A stretch of 64,000 nt of DNA from Flavobacterium phragmitis (GCF_900112575.1 NZ_FOMH01000006.1:62001-126000), one strand, 5' to 3'. Positions 6,840 to 15,280 are shown, counted from the stretch's first letter. Numbers and translations are program-made. The notes: generated by a model from the sequence alone, not told the origin.

Positions 6840-9002
6840 TTAGAACTTCAACGTCAAACCAACTAAGAAATTAATTCCTGCCTGTGGATAATAATATGGA
6901 TAAATATCCCACATGGCACCGTTTGAAACATATTTTTTATCTAATATATTATTCACCATTCCGGTAATCGTAATCGATTTGAAAACAGTATTTGGTTTAA
7001 TCTCATAGGAAACATTCAAATCATTTACAAAGTAATCTGCCAGTTTAGCCGACGCTAATTCGATGTTATTCATGTATTGTTCTCCAACATATTTCTGTAA
7101 CAATGAAATATATAACCTTTCGATAGGTTTATACACAATTACGTTTCCTGCAATTACTTCCGGAGAATAAGCGATTTTAGTTGTTCCATAATATTCGCCA
7201 TCAACTGCTAAATCAACATTTTTGTTGCTGCTTAAAGTAAAATTTGGTCTTAATGTAAACTTTTCTGAAAGTGCAATTGTAGCATCAACTTCCAAACCTA
7301 AACGATAACTTTTATCTGTATTGGAACGAATCGGGTTTCCAACATCGTCTAATCTTCCTGTTAGAATTAACTGATCTTTGTATCCCATAAAATACACATT
7401 CGAATTCAATTGAAATTTCTCTGAATTGAATCTCCATCCTAACTCAAAATCATTTAGTTTTTCTGGTTTTACATTTCCGCCTTCGTAATCTGTTCTGTTT
7501 GGTTCACGATTGGCACGAGCATAAGAGAAATAAAGCGTGTTTTTTTCATTGAAAGCATAGTTTAAACCTGCTTTTGGATTAAAGAAATTAAAAGTATCAT
7601 CAACCAAACCTGTTTCTGCACTATTAGCTTGGTAACGAACTCTTCTATATTGTAAATCTCCGTAGAAACTTAATTTTTTTGTGAATTGATAATTTGCTTT
7701 CGCGAAAATATTCCCGTCAGTTTTAGTTGAGAAATCATCATAATAGTGGTCTCCTAATTCTGATTGAGAAGCATATCTTGCCCAGATTACTTTTCCGTAA
7801 TGATCACCTTCATATTTATTCCAGCCTCCACCAAGAATTACATCCAGTTTCTCATTTTTATATTTTGCCGAAAAAGTAGTTCCATAGAAATCATTATCTA
7901 ACCATTTCTGACGCACTAAATCGGTTTCTGTAACTGCCCCTACCGGATTTAAACCATATTCAGACATAGCTGCATCTTCTTTATAATTTTCGTAATATCC
8001 TTTTCCTTTTGTATAATGAAGTGCTACGTTTGTGCTCCATTTATCAGAAATCGATTCATTCCAATGCAGTTGATAATGATCCTGGTTGTAATTATCAGTT
8101 TCGTTATCATAGTAACGAATATTTCCAAACTCGTCCGTGTATGCACCAGCCGAATTGTATCTTCTGTTTTCATTTAAAGTCTCAGCATCAATTCCGTTCC
8201 AGGATTGGTATGTTTTCTGAGTTCCACCAAAAACCAATGCTTTAATTAAAGTCGTTTTTCCAACATAAGTCCCTTGAAGAAAATACGATTTTAAATCAGA
8301 ACTCGCGCGATCTACATAACCATCCGATTTAATTGTAGACAAACGTCCAGCAAGTTCAAAATGATCATTCATTAATCCTGTACTGAATTTTACAGTGTTT
8401 TTATTGGAATTGAAACTTCCGAAAGAACTTGAGATTTCTCCTGTAGCTTTAGTTGCATAACTATCTGTAAGCATATTTAAACTCGCACCAAAAGCTCCGG
8501 AACCATTTGTGGAAGTTCCTACTCCACGTTGTAACTGAAGGCTTTCTACAGAAGAAGCAAAATCAGGCATATTAACCCAAAAAGTTCCCTGACTTTCAGC
8601 ATCATTGTATGGAATTCCGTTTATGGTAACGTTTACCCTTGTAGCATCACTACCACGAACTCTAATTCCGGTATAACCAATTCCGCCTCCAGCATCAGAT
8701 GTTGTTACTACAGATGGCAAATAATTCATCAGAACAGGAATATCCTGACCCAAATTTCTGTATTTGATTTCTTTTTTATCCATATTACTAAACGTAACCG
8801 GAGTTTTTGAAGTAACACGAACCGCAGAAACCAAAACATCATCAAGTTGATTTACTTTAGTTGAATCTTGCTGTTGCGCAGAAGAAATAAGAGTAAAGAA
8901 AATAGAGAATAGAGTAAAAAAAATAGATTTGGTTCTACTACGGCTTTCAACCTTAGAACCTTTGTTTCTTAGTACCTTAGTACCTTTAAAATAAGTTTTC
9001 AT
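6840..9002 (-). CDS. TPP-riboswitch-controlled TonB-dependent receptor (probable thiamin-compound uptake)
   Basis: 720 aa. Signal peptide in the first 43 residues (hydrophobic IFFTLFSIFFTLISSAQ after a long basic lead). TonB-box-like DDVLVSA follows near 53-59. Plug domain at about 85-190 (GIRVRGSDATRVNVTINGIP, LQRGVGTSTNG). Complete 22-strand-type barrel ending in GINFLVGLTLKF. It brings a substrate across the outer membrane using TonB/ExbBD energy. A clear TPP aptamer in the leader implies repression by thiamin pyrophosphate, so thiamin or a derivative is the likely cargo. A PnuC/PnuT-family inner-membrane transporter lies 2.8 kb upstream on the same strand. No CarboxypepD_reg domain, unlike the SusC-type receptors in this window. 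Confidence 0.9.
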   Translation of the reverse strand: MKTYFKGTKVLRNKGSKVESRSRTKSIFFTLFSIFFTLISSAQQQDSTKVNQLDDVLVSAVRVTSKTPVTFSNMDKKEIKYRNLGQDIPVLMNYLPSVVTTSDAGGGIGYTGIRVRGSDATRVNVTINGIPYNDAESQGTFWVNMPDFASSVESLQLQRGVGTSTNGSGAFGASLNMLTDSYATKATGEISSSFGSFNSNKNTVKFSTGLMNDHFELAGRLSTIKSDGYVDRASSDLKSYFLQGTYVGKTTLIKALVFGGTQKTYQSWNGIDAETLNENRRYNSAGAYTDEFGNIRYYDNETDNYNQDHYQLHWNESISDKWSTNVALHYTKGKGYYENYKEDAAMSEYGLNPVGAVTETDLVRQKWLDNDFYGTTFSAKYKNEKLDVILGGGWNKYEGDHYGKVIWARYASQSELGDHYYDDFSTKTDGNIFAKANYQFTKKLSFYGDLQYRRVRYQANSAETGLVDDTFNFFNPKAGLNYAFNEKNTLYFSYARANREPNRTDYEGGNVKPEKLNDFELGWRFNSEKFQLNSNVYFMGYKDQLILTGRLDDVGNPIRSNTDKSYRLGLEVDATIALSEKFTLRPNFTLSSNKNVDLAVDGEYYGTTKIAYSPEVIAGNVIVYKPIERLYISLLQKYVGEQYMNNIELASAKLADYFVNDLNVSYEIKPNTVFKSITITGMVNNILDKKYVSNGAMWDIYPYYYPQAGINFLVGLTLKF

Positions 9003-9097
9003 TCGTAAAGAATTACGAATAAAAGGGGGAATTATTCTTTTGTTAAATTAATAAATGTGTTTCACGACAAAATAAAGTGTGCACGCTCGATAGTGTC

Positions 9098-9172
9098 GTT
9101 TTCCCTTAGCAACATTACTCGCTCAGGTTCTTTGGGTATGATCTCAGCTCGTTATTTAGAGCACCCCTTTGA
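9098..9172 (-). promoter_or_regulatory. TPP riboswitch (THI element)
   Basis: Read on the minus strand the leader shows the TPP aptamer in order: GGGGTGC, the pyrimidine-sensor segment GCTGAGATCATACCC, then GAACCTGA, CGAGTAATG and GCTAAGGGAA. It lies about 95 nt upstream of the receptor ATG and starts just after a consensus promoter. Downstream, ACGACA and TGTCGT can form another stem without a T run, so control may be translational; the expression platform is inferred. Confidence 0.95.
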
Positions 9173-9179
9173 GACAGTG

Positions 9180-9211
9180 CAAATGTAACGTGTTAAATTC
9201 CAAAAAACAAA
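9180..9211 (-). promoter_or_regulatory. promoter for the riboswitch-receptor transcript
   Basis: Minus-strand TTTG (9211-9208), 20-nt spacer, then TACATTTG (9187-9180): both boxes of the Bacteroidota promoter. The predicted start near 9174 coincides with the 5' edge of the TPP aptamer. Confidence 0.7.
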
Positions 9212-9262
9212 TTCCAAATTCCAAAAAATGGCTTTCGACTTATTCTCTGGAATTTGGAATTT
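9209..9262. repeat. inverted-repeat element, AATTCCAAATTCCA family, copy 1
   Basis: Perfect 15-bp arms 9209-9223 and 9248-9262 with a 24-nt loop, just 3' of arfB. On the minus strand it is followed by six Ts, so it may terminate the arfB operon. A second copy lies at 57352-57403, also 3' of a minus-strand gene. Confidence 0.75.
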
Positions 9263-9275
9263 TAAAACTTGGAGT

Positions 9276-9680
9276 TTAATCTATATTCGGTTTTCTTCGC
9301 GATTGCTTCAAATCAGAAATATTTTTTTTATCCTTAATTCTTTTCTTAATCACAGATTTTGGAACTTTTGTCGCTTTTCTAACTTTTGGTACATATAATC
9401 CTTTCTTAATTATCTCTAAAAATCTTTTAGTAACAATTTCTTTGTTTTTAAGCTGACTTCGGTCCTCATCACAGTTTAAAATTAAAATGTTTTCAGAAGT
9501 TAAACGAGGGGCTAAATTATTTTTCAAAAGCATTTTCTCCTCATCAGACAAAGCTTGAGAAGCATTCAAATCAAAACTCAAAACAATCTTTGACGAAACT
9601 TTGTTTACGTTTTGTCCTCCTGAGCCACTGCTTCGTACGGCTTTAAAATTTAATTCTGATGTGATTTTTTCTGTATCCAT
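9276..9680 (-). CDS. arfB: peptidyl-tRNA hydrolase ArfB (YaeJ-like) ribosome rescue factor
   Basis: 134 aa, the usual ArfB length. GGQ catalytic motif at 21-23 in the context SGSGGQNVNKV, which hydrolyses peptidyl-tRNA. The C-terminal tail after about residue 100 is rich in Lys/Arg (KVPKSVIKKRIKDKK, QSRRKPN) and should insert in the empty mRNA channel of stalled ribosomes. No codon-recognition domain is present, unlike RF1/RF2. The ATG sits 1 base from the stop of the upstream kinase-DUF4301 gene, so the two are co-transcribed. Confidence 0.93.
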   Translation of the reverse strand: MDTEKITSELNFKAVRSSGSGGQNVNKVSSKIVLSFDLNASQALSDEEKMLLKNNLAPRLTSENILILNCDEDRSQLKNKEIVTKRFLEIIKKGLYVPKVRKATKVPKSVIKKRIKDKKNISDLKQSRRKPNID

Positions 9681-9681
9681 T

Positions 9682-11796
9682 TTATTGTGGCTGATGTGCC
9701 GCTTTCAATAAATCATTTACTGTTTTTACTGGGTTAAAAGTAATCAAAGGAACCGCAACGAAAACAGTCAGCCAATTTGCCATTGATCCATTCCATAAAC
9801 CTGGTAGTTCATAACTTCTTACAGTTTTACCATCAACACTTTTTTCTACTATAAATCCCGCATTTTGATCTACAAAATCTAATAAATCAAATTTTTCGTT
9901 TTTATAATTTTTAGTACCGCAAACCAAATCAACTGGGTTAAAATGTGTTGCTGCTTCCAAAACTGCAAGCTGTTTTTTATTGCTTAAATCAACTTGAGAA
10001 GTTTCTACAATTTGAAGAGAAGAAGCTCCCTTATCATTAATTACCCAAAAAGGTCCTCCACCTGGTTCTCCTTCATTTTTAACCATTCCGCACACACGAA
10101 TTGGCCTATCCAACAGTGATTTTATTTTAGTGATTTTATTTTCAAAAGTAAACTTATTAAAATCATCATTCATTTCAATACTCAGCTTTTCCTTTAGAAA
10201 AAGAAGAATCTCTTCCAATTGATTTTCGCTGATTTCATTATCGTCAATAGCATTCAGACATGCAAAAACTTTTTGTTGTATTTCAATTAAAATACCTGCT
10301 AAAGCTTTTTTATATAATGTAATTTCTTCAATATGATTTTGAATTACATTATCTATATTTTTAATAAAGATTACATCTGCATCGAGATCATTTAGATTTT
10401 CGATTAAAGCACCATGTCCGCCAGGTCTAAAAATTAAATTTCCATTTTTATCTTTTACCAATTTATTGTTTGCATCTATAGTAATAGAATCTGTGCTTTT
10501 ATTTTGATAAGAATAGCCAATATTAATATCAATTCCCGCCGGTTTTTCAATCTTATCTTTGACCTCAAGAACCGCTTTTTCAAACAAGTCCTGATGTATT
10601 TCTGAAACTGTAAAATGCAAATGAGACACATCGTTTGAAGATGCATAGTGCACACATTCATTCAAATGTTCCTCTATCGGATTGGCAATATGGGTTTTAT
10701 ATAAATGGAAAGGCAAAACCGCTTTGGGTTTATTCGCTGAATTAAAATAATCTGGAGACAATAATAATTTTATAAAATAATAATTTTTATAATCTCTTTC
10801 TAAACTTTCAAAATCAGGATAAATTGCTCTAAGTTTTTTATCTACCGTTTCAAAAAAAGGAAACTTTTCCATTCCAACAATAAAAATGGCAAGTTCTTTA
10901 TCATTTTTCCTGTTGATATAAGCATTTATGGTTTCTTTCGTGATATCAAAATCATTTAGAAAAGCAGTCAAAAACTTATACATTCTTGTAGCCGCGCCAG
11001 ACGCCGGAACAAACTTCTTAATCTTAAATTGATCTTTTTGATTGTCAAAAAACACTGCTTTTTCTTGAAACTCATTTTGAGACAAACTCAAGATTCCATC
11101 ATTAATCGTTGCCGGTCTAATTAGATTACTCTTTGCAATTCCTTTCTCGAAATTTTTTAATTGTTTTAGAATAGTATCAAAAGAAATTCCTCTATTATAA
11201 ATCTGAACAAAATCTTCCGAAGAAAAACCATTTTCTTGCGCTAGAGCCAAATCATTTATAATCGAAACTGCTTTTTTCAAACGGCATTCTTTATCTCCTG
11301 AAAGTGTAATAAAAGGCTTTTTGGTATCTACTAATGTTTGTTTAAAAACGGAGAAAACGGTTTCTCTTCCTTCAGGAGTGTCTCGAATATCATCTTTTTC
11401 CCAAGGCACATCAATATCTGTCAGGAAAAACAAATCGTATTCATGCTTTAATGCAGCTTCATTTAAAAGCGGATCGCAAAAACCATAATACATTTCCGAA
11501 AAAACTTTGGTTACCATTAAATTGGTATCGCAAAACAAATATTTATTTGCTGTTTGAAGTTTTTCATTTTCCAGTGCAGTCTGTCCATAAGCAATAGGCA
11601 TCATATCATCTGCAGTACAGATATGCTTATTTTCTTCCCATTTTTCTTGTAGATAGTCGCGTGCAAACTCAGGAACCCATTCGGTTTCATAATAGTCTGC
11701 AAGTTGTTTTGCTAGTGTGGTTTTTCCTGTACTTTCAGGGCCAAACAAAGCAATTTTTATGATAGTTGTTTTTTGCTGTCTAAGATCTTTCTCCAT
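9682..11796 (-). CDS. NadR-like kinase domain fused to DUF4301
   Basis: 704 aa in one uninterrupted frame. Residues 1 to about 180 are a P-loop kinase like the ribosylnicotinamide kinase domain of NadR: Walker A GPESTGKTT (19-27), then EFARDYL, a CDTNLMVTK strand and a DIRDTPEGRE lid. Residues about 205-704 match DUF4301; they contain PASGAATRMYKF near 262-270 and FRPGGHGALIENL near 457, which resemble the nucleotide-binding loop and following motif of sugar-nucleotide pyrophosphorylases (my reading). Starts 40 nt inside the PnuC-family gene, which suggests translational coupling. Probably phosphorylates whatever the transporter imports; the substrate (nicotinamide riboside, thiamin or other) is not settled. 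Confidence 0.85.
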   Translation of the reverse strand: MEKDLRQQKTTIIKIALFGPESTGKTTLAKQLADYYETEWVPEFARDYLQEKWEENKHICTADDMMPIAYGQTALENEKLQTANKYLFCDTNLMVTKVFSEMYYGFCDPLLNEAALKHEYDLFFLTDIDVPWEKDDIRDTPEGRETVFSVFKQTLVDTKKPFITLSGDKECRLKKAVSIINDLALAQENGFSSEDFVQIYNRGISFDTILKQLKNFEKGIAKSNLIRPATINDGILSLSQNEFQEKAVFFDNQKDQFKIKKFVPASGAATRMYKFLTAFLNDFDITKETINAYINRKNDKELAIFIVGMEKFPFFETVDKKLRAIYPDFESLERDYKNYYFIKLLLSPDYFNSANKPKAVLPFHLYKTHIANPIEEHLNECVHYASSNDVSHLHFTVSEIHQDLFEKAVLEVKDKIEKPAGIDINIGYSYQNKSTDSITIDANNKLVKDKNGNLIFRPGGHGALIENLNDLDADVIFIKNIDNVIQNHIEEITLYKKALAGILIEIQQKVFACLNAIDDNEISENQLEEILLFLKEKLSIEMNDDFNKFTFENKITKIKSLLDRPIRVCGMVKNEGEPGGGPFWVINDKGASSLQIVETSQVDLSNKKQLAVLEAATHFNPVDLVCGTKNYKNEKFDLLDFVDQNAGFIVEKSVDGKTVRSYELPGLWNGSMANWLTVFVAVPLITFNPVKTVNDLLKAAHQPQ

Positions 11797-12380
11797 TCTA
11801 AATAAGCTGAAATAGCCAAAATTGTAAAAATTATATACTGAAGTGACAGCATCCCTAAACCACGATAAGCGTAGAGAGGCACAACAATAATATCACCAAT
11901 AATCCAAAGTGTCCAGTTTTCTATTTTTTTTCTGGCCATGTACCACATTCCTGCGAAAAATATTCCCGACGAAATCATATCGACATAATTGTCTGGATGA
12001 ATTTCGTAATCAAAATATTTATAAATCCCGAAAACTACAAAAACGGTTACAATAAACAGTAAGATTCCAATTATTTTTTCATTAAAAGTTGTACGAGTAA
12101 TCGGCAGGTTGTCTTCAACAGTTCCTCCTTTTGCCCAAACATACCAACCGTAAATGCTCATAATCGAAAAATATCCATTAATGATCATATCCCCAATGTA
12201 TCCGGCAATATAAAGCAGATAAACCGAAATTACTGTTGCAATCAAACCTGTTGGATACACCCAGATATTTTCTTTTTTAGCAAACCAAACGCTTAAAATT
12301 CCAAAAACAAATACTAAAAACTCCAAAGCGATATGCCATAGTGGAGCATTTTTATAACTATTCAAAAAAAAGTCGATCAT
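11757..12380 (-). CDS. PnuC/PnuT-family vitamin transporter
   Basis: 207 aa, about seven TM helices. Family motifs: WVYPTGL near 40, IYGWYVW near 75-81, and NWTLWIIGDIIVVPLYAYRG near 155-174. Members carry out facilitated diffusion of a vitamin precursor trapped by phosphorylation inside: nicotinamide riboside for PnuC, thiamin for PnuT. The NadR-like kinase overlapping it argues for the first; the TPP-riboswitch receptor 2.8 kb downstream and the known PnuT-receptor pairing in Bacteroidota argue for the second. I lean to thiamin at about 60:40. Thirty bases downstream of pcrB. Confidence 0.85.
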   Translation of the reverse strand: MIDFFLNSYKNAPLWHIALEFLVFVFGILSVWFAKKENIWVYPTGLIATVISVYLLYIAGYIGDMIINGYFSIMSIYGWYVWAKGGTVEDNLPITRTTFNEKIIGILLFIVTVFVVFGIYKYFDYEIHPDNYVDMISSGIFFAGMWYMARKKIENWTLWIIGDIIVVPLYAYRGLGMLSLQYIIFTILAISAYLEWRKILDSKKQLS

Positions 12381-12410
12381 TTTGTGGTATTTAAAGGCGT
12401 TTAATTTTAT

Positions 12411-13139
12411 TTATGAATCAAAAAAATGACTGTTATTCTCAAAAGCGGTACCAATTACCACCAAATCTGCCCCTGCATTATGCGCTTTTTGAATCCCGTG
12501 TAAATCTGCAATTCCACCGCCAACAATAACGGGAATTTCGATATTTTGAGAAATTAATTCAATCATTTTTAATGGAACAGGCTGTTTTGCACCACTTCCC
12601 GCTTCCAAATAAATCAACTGGTTTCCTAGCATCTCCCCTGCCTGTGCTGTAGCCAGTACCAAATCAAAATTTTCACGGCTTAACGGTTTTGTTTTACTCA
12701 CGCGCGCAACAGCTGTTTCATTGCCACTTTCAATCAAAATATAACCTGTAGAAATAACTTCAAGATTTGTCTTTTTTAAAATTGGAGCTGCTTGAACCTG
12801 ATATTCGATTAAATAATCAGGATTACGCCCAGATAATAATGATAAAAACAAAATTGCATCTGCCTTTGGTGAAATCTGTGAAGGATCACCTGGAAAAAGG
12901 ATAACTGGTAAATTTGTTTTTTGTTTTAATCCCGAAATTAATTCTTCTAAAATAGTATTCTGCACAATACTTCCTCCCACAAAAACATGCGTTGCAGGCG
13001 ACTGATTAATCTCTTCAATTAAATGTCCTAAATTTTCCAGTAGAATCTTATCTGGATCCAGAAGTATAGCTAGTAGTTTTTGACCATTACTTTTGGCCTC
13101 TAAAATCTGCTGTCTAATTGTGAGTATCTGTTCTTGCAT
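12411..13139 (-). CDS. geranylgeranylglyceryl/heptaprenylglyceryl phosphate synthase (PcrB family)
   Basis: 242 aa TIM-barrel prenyltransferase that joins sn-glycerol-1-phosphate to a polyprenyl diphosphate. Motifs: LLDPDK (27-32), HVFVGGSIVQN, STGYILIESG, IYLEAGSGA and the phosphate-binding VIVGGGIADLHGIQKA and GADLVVIGTAFEN. Length is typical of the bacterial/Bacteroidota branch. The polyprenyl chain length cannot be read from the sequence. First gene of a minus-strand run with the PnuC-like gene 30 nt on. Confidence 0.92.
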   Translation of the reverse strand: MQEQILTIRQQILEAKSNGQKLLAILLDPDKILLENLGHLIEEINQSPATHVFVGGSIVQNTILEELISGLKQKTNLPVILFPGDPSQISPKADAILFLSLLSGRNPDYLIEYQVQAAPILKKTNLEVISTGYILIESGNETAVARVSKTKPLSRENFDLVLATAQAGEMLGNQLIYLEAGSGAKQPVPLKMIELISQNIEIPVIVGGGIADLHGIQKAHNAGADLVVIGTAFENNSHFFDS

Positions 13140-13192
13140 CGTGGGTGTAAAAGTAAAAGTTTTTTAGTGCAGAAGAACTATTATGAATGAAT

Positions 13193-13200
13193 TATATTTG
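13193..13200 (+). promoter_or_regulatory. -7 box (TATATTTG) of the Crp/Fnr regulator gene
   Basis: Exact TAnnTTTG match 33 nt before ATG 13234. No good -33 box. Confidence 0.55.
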
Positions 13201-13233
13201 TAATCTCTCTGTTAACAATAAAAGAAAACCTTT

Positions 13234-13830
13234 ATGATTGCAGTTGAATTATTGGAAAAATATGGTGCAATAAAAAAATCTTTCCAGAAAAATGATAGTA
13301 TTTTCGAAGAAGGAAATCTGCCCACATATTATTACCAGATTATTTCGGGCGAAATTAAAATGTGTAATTACAATGATGACGGACGCGAATTCATACAGGG
13401 AATCTTTTATAAAGAACAATCTTTTGGTGAACCTCCTTTATTCTTAAACCAAAAATATCCAGCCAATTCAATAGCCGTTGAAGACAGTCAGATTCTTTTA
13501 CTCCCAAAATCCAGTTTCACAAAACTGCTGGAAGAAAATCCAGTTATCAGCATCAAAATAATCGAAAATCTTGCGCAAAGATTGTATTACAAATCGGTTA
13601 TGGCAGCAGAGATTTCTACACATGAACCAGAACATCGTGTTCTAAAATTAATCGATCATGGAATAGCTTATTTCAATTTTCAAAAAGAAACCAACGGTTA
13701 TTTAATCAATTTTACCCGACAGCAAATTGGAGACTTAACAGGTTTACGCGTAGAAACTGTTATTCGAGCCATAAAAGCTCTCGAAAAAAAAGGCAAATTG
13801 AAGATCATTAATCGAAAAGTATACAGATAA
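13234..13830 (+). CDS. Crp/Fnr family transcriptional regulator
   Basis: 198 aa. N-terminal cyclic-nucleotide-binding-fold sensor (about 10-125, with FGEPPLFLNQKYPANSIAVED at the phosphate-binding cassette), a dimerisation helix, and a C-terminal winged helix (FTRQQIGDLTGLRVETVIRA) with Glu174 and Arg178 in the recognition helix, as in FNR. Only one cysteine, so it cannot carry an FNR-type Fe-S cluster; a DNR-like or unknown ligand is more likely. It is followed by a promoter with an FNR/DNR-like box and genes for a small membrane protein and a truncated globin, which it probably controls. Confidence 0.9.
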   Translation: MIAVELLEKYGAIKKSFQKNDSIFEEGNLPTYYYQIISGEIKMCNYNDDGREFIQGIFYKEQSFGEPPLFLNQKYPANSIAVEDSQILLLPKSSFTKLLEENPVISIKIIENLAQRLYYKSVMAAEISTHEPEHRVLKLIDHGIAYFNFQKETNGYLINFTRQQIGDLTGLRVETVIRAIKALEKKGKLKIINRKVYR

Positions 13831-13841
13831 AAAAGTTCTCG

Positions 13842-13863
13842 TTTTATGATTTTAATCATAAAA
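13842..13863 (+). promoter_or_regulatory. FNR/DNR-like operator upstream of the globin operon
   Basis: TTTTATGAT-TTTA-ATCATAAAA, perfect 9-bp arms, containing TGAT-N4-ATCA, the core of the FNR/DNR consensus. Its centre is about 44 bp before the predicted transcription start (-7 box 13883-13890), the position of a class II activator site. The regulator encoded immediately upstream is the obvious candidate to bind. Confidence 0.65.
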
Positions 13864-13882
13864 TGCAGTTGTATTGCGGGCG

Positions 13883-13890
13883 TATCTTTG
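13883..13890 (+). promoter_or_regulatory. -7 box (TATCTTTG) of the membrane protein/globin operon
   Basis: TAnnTTTG match 22 nt before ATG 13912 and downstream of the FNR-like palindrome. The usual -33 box is missing, as expected for an activated promoter. Confidence 0.6.
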
Positions 13891-13911
13891 TCATATAAAA
13901 ATCTGAATATC

Positions 13912-14199
13912 ATGACACTATATCAAACCACATTTGACATTTTCAATAGAAATTATATGGGTTCTGCTGCAATGGCAGTAATTGGACAAAGCTGTTTAGG
14001 AGGCGCTGCTGCAATGTATGTTTTGGCTAACGGAACTTCAATTCCTCAAATGATTCAATTAGGCATTATTGTTTTAGCTTGTGTTTTCGCAAACACTTCA
14101 ATTTTAGCGCAAATGAAACACAAAGTGGTCTTCAACCTTATTGCACTAAGCACATTCATAAGTATTTTGTTTATACTTTTAAATTGTTTTGTATTTTGA
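13912..14199 (+). CDS. small integral membrane protein of the globin operon
   Basis: 95 aa from ATG 13912. The frame is open from 13846, but that start lies upstream of the promoter box. Three predicted TM helices (about 17-38, 47-65, 72-93) with few charges. No named family recognised; similar small membrane proteins occur beside globin or redox genes in Flavobacteriia. Its stop overlaps the TTG start of the globin, so the two are translationally coupled. Probably inner-membrane, expressed with the globin under the Crp/Fnr regulator. Confidence 0.75.
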   Translation: MTLYQTTFDIFNRNYMGSAAMAVIGQSCLGGAAAMYVLANGTSIPQMIQLGIIVLACVFANTSILAQMKHKVVFNLIALSTFISILFILLNCFVF

Positions 14200-14594
14200 A
14201 AAAACAAATAGAAAACAGAGAAGATATTTCATTCTTAGTTAATCAGTTCTACTCTAAAATAAGAGCCGATAAAGAAATCGGCTTTTATTTCAATGAAATG
14301 ATTACCGATTGGGATTTACATCTGGAAAAGTTAACCGATTTTTGGGAAACCAATTTATTTGCCGTTCGCAAATACAAAGGAAATCCCCATGAAGTTCACA
14401 ATGAAGTCGATGCGCATTTTGACGAAAAAATTACAGCAAATGAGTTTGGAATCTGGCTCAATCATTGGGCGCAGACTTTAGACGAACATTTTGAAGGCGA
14501 AAATGTAGAAACCTTAAAAAGGCGCGCAAGAAAAATGAGTACATTCCTGTATATAAGCATGTTTAAACATCGACAAAAAGAAAGTGAAGTTTAA
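14196..14594 (+). CDS. group 3 truncated hemoglobin
   Basis: 132 aa from the TTG at 14196, which overlaps the preceding stop as TTGA. The frame extends up to an ATG at 14079, but those 39 residues are the out-of-frame reading of the membrane gene. The 2/2 globin core follows: FLVNQFYSKIRADKEIGFYF, a tryptophan-rich E helix (LTDFWETNLF), YKGNPHEVHNEVDAHFD holding the probable proximal histidine, and FGIWLNHWAQTLDEHFEG. Group 3 trHbs bind O2 or NO in the cytosol; exact roles are mostly unsettled. The operator suggests nitrosative stress or low-oxygen control. Confidence 0.88.
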   Translation: MKKQIENREDISFLVNQFYSKIRADKEIGFYFNEMITDWDLHLEKLTDFWETNLFAVRKYKGNPHEVHNEVDAHFDEKITANEFGIWLNHWAQTLDEHFEGENVETLKRRARKMSTFLYISMFKHRQKESEV

Positions 14595-14629
14595 AACTGA
14601 AAACTGCTACTGAGGCTTTCAGCTAAAAA

Positions 14630-15280
14630 CTACTTTTCAAAAGCATAAACTAAAGTAAAAATACCCTCAAAATTATCCGATTTGATTTCCTGATAATGCA
14701 CATCAAAATCTTTAATCAAATCATCAAAATGAAGACTTGCCTGCGTTTGGGTTTCTCCTAAAGAAAAGTTGTTTATATTAATGTGATCTTTAAAACTAAT
14801 CCCTTTTTCATTTCTGATTTTAAAGATTGCCTCTTTGGCTCCCCAGATAACGGTAAGTTTTTTTATATACTCTTCAGTAACTTTCGGTTCTAAATAATTG
14901 CAATCATAATCTGTGAATTTATCCGCAATTCTCTGAATCTTTTCACGCTGTAATTCCATATCAATTCCAACCTTTTCATGGCTAATAATAATAGCCGCGA
15001 AATGATACGAATGCGTAATCGATATATGATTATGGCAATCAAAATAAGGTTTTCCAAACTCATCATAATGCAAGTCTTTATCTGTAAAACCCATTTCCTG
15101 AATCAGCATACGAACACTCAAAAAGGCACGCTGATGCATTTGAGATTTCATTCCGTCTAGTCTACGTTGTGTCTTTTCTTTCAAGGTAACGCGACTATAC
15201 AAATCATCAAAGGATTCTGTAATTTCCCAAATTAAAATTTTAGTCGTTTCGTTGAATTGTATGGTCTGAAATAGAGGCAT
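14630..15280 (-). CDS. 4'-phosphopantetheinyl transferase superfamily protein
   Basis: 216 aa, Sfp-like length. Metal-binding GIDMEL (Asp107, Glu109) and WGAKEAIFK (Trp146, Lys149, Glu150) are both intact. Transfers phosphopantetheine from CoA to the serine of carrier-protein domains. No carrier-protein, PKS or NRPS gene lies in the window, so the target is elsewhere. Its position beside adenosylhomocysteinase is common in Flavobacterium. Confidence 0.9.
   Translation of the reverse strand: MPLFQTIQFNETTKILIWEITESFDDLYSRVTLKEKTQRRLDGMKSQMHQRAFLSVRMLIQEMGFTDKDLHYDEFGKPYFDCHNHISITHSYHFAAIIISHEKVGIDMELQREKIQRIADKFTDYDCNYLEPKVTEEYIKKLTVIWGAKEAIFKIRNEKGISFKDHININNFSLGETQTQASLHFDDLIKDFDVHYQEIKSDNFEGIFTLVYAFEK

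Noticed and set aside
14079..14195. ATG start 14079 for the globin
   Set aside because: The added residues are the out-of-frame reading of the preceding membrane-protein gene; TTG 14196 overlapping its stop gives a normal globin length.
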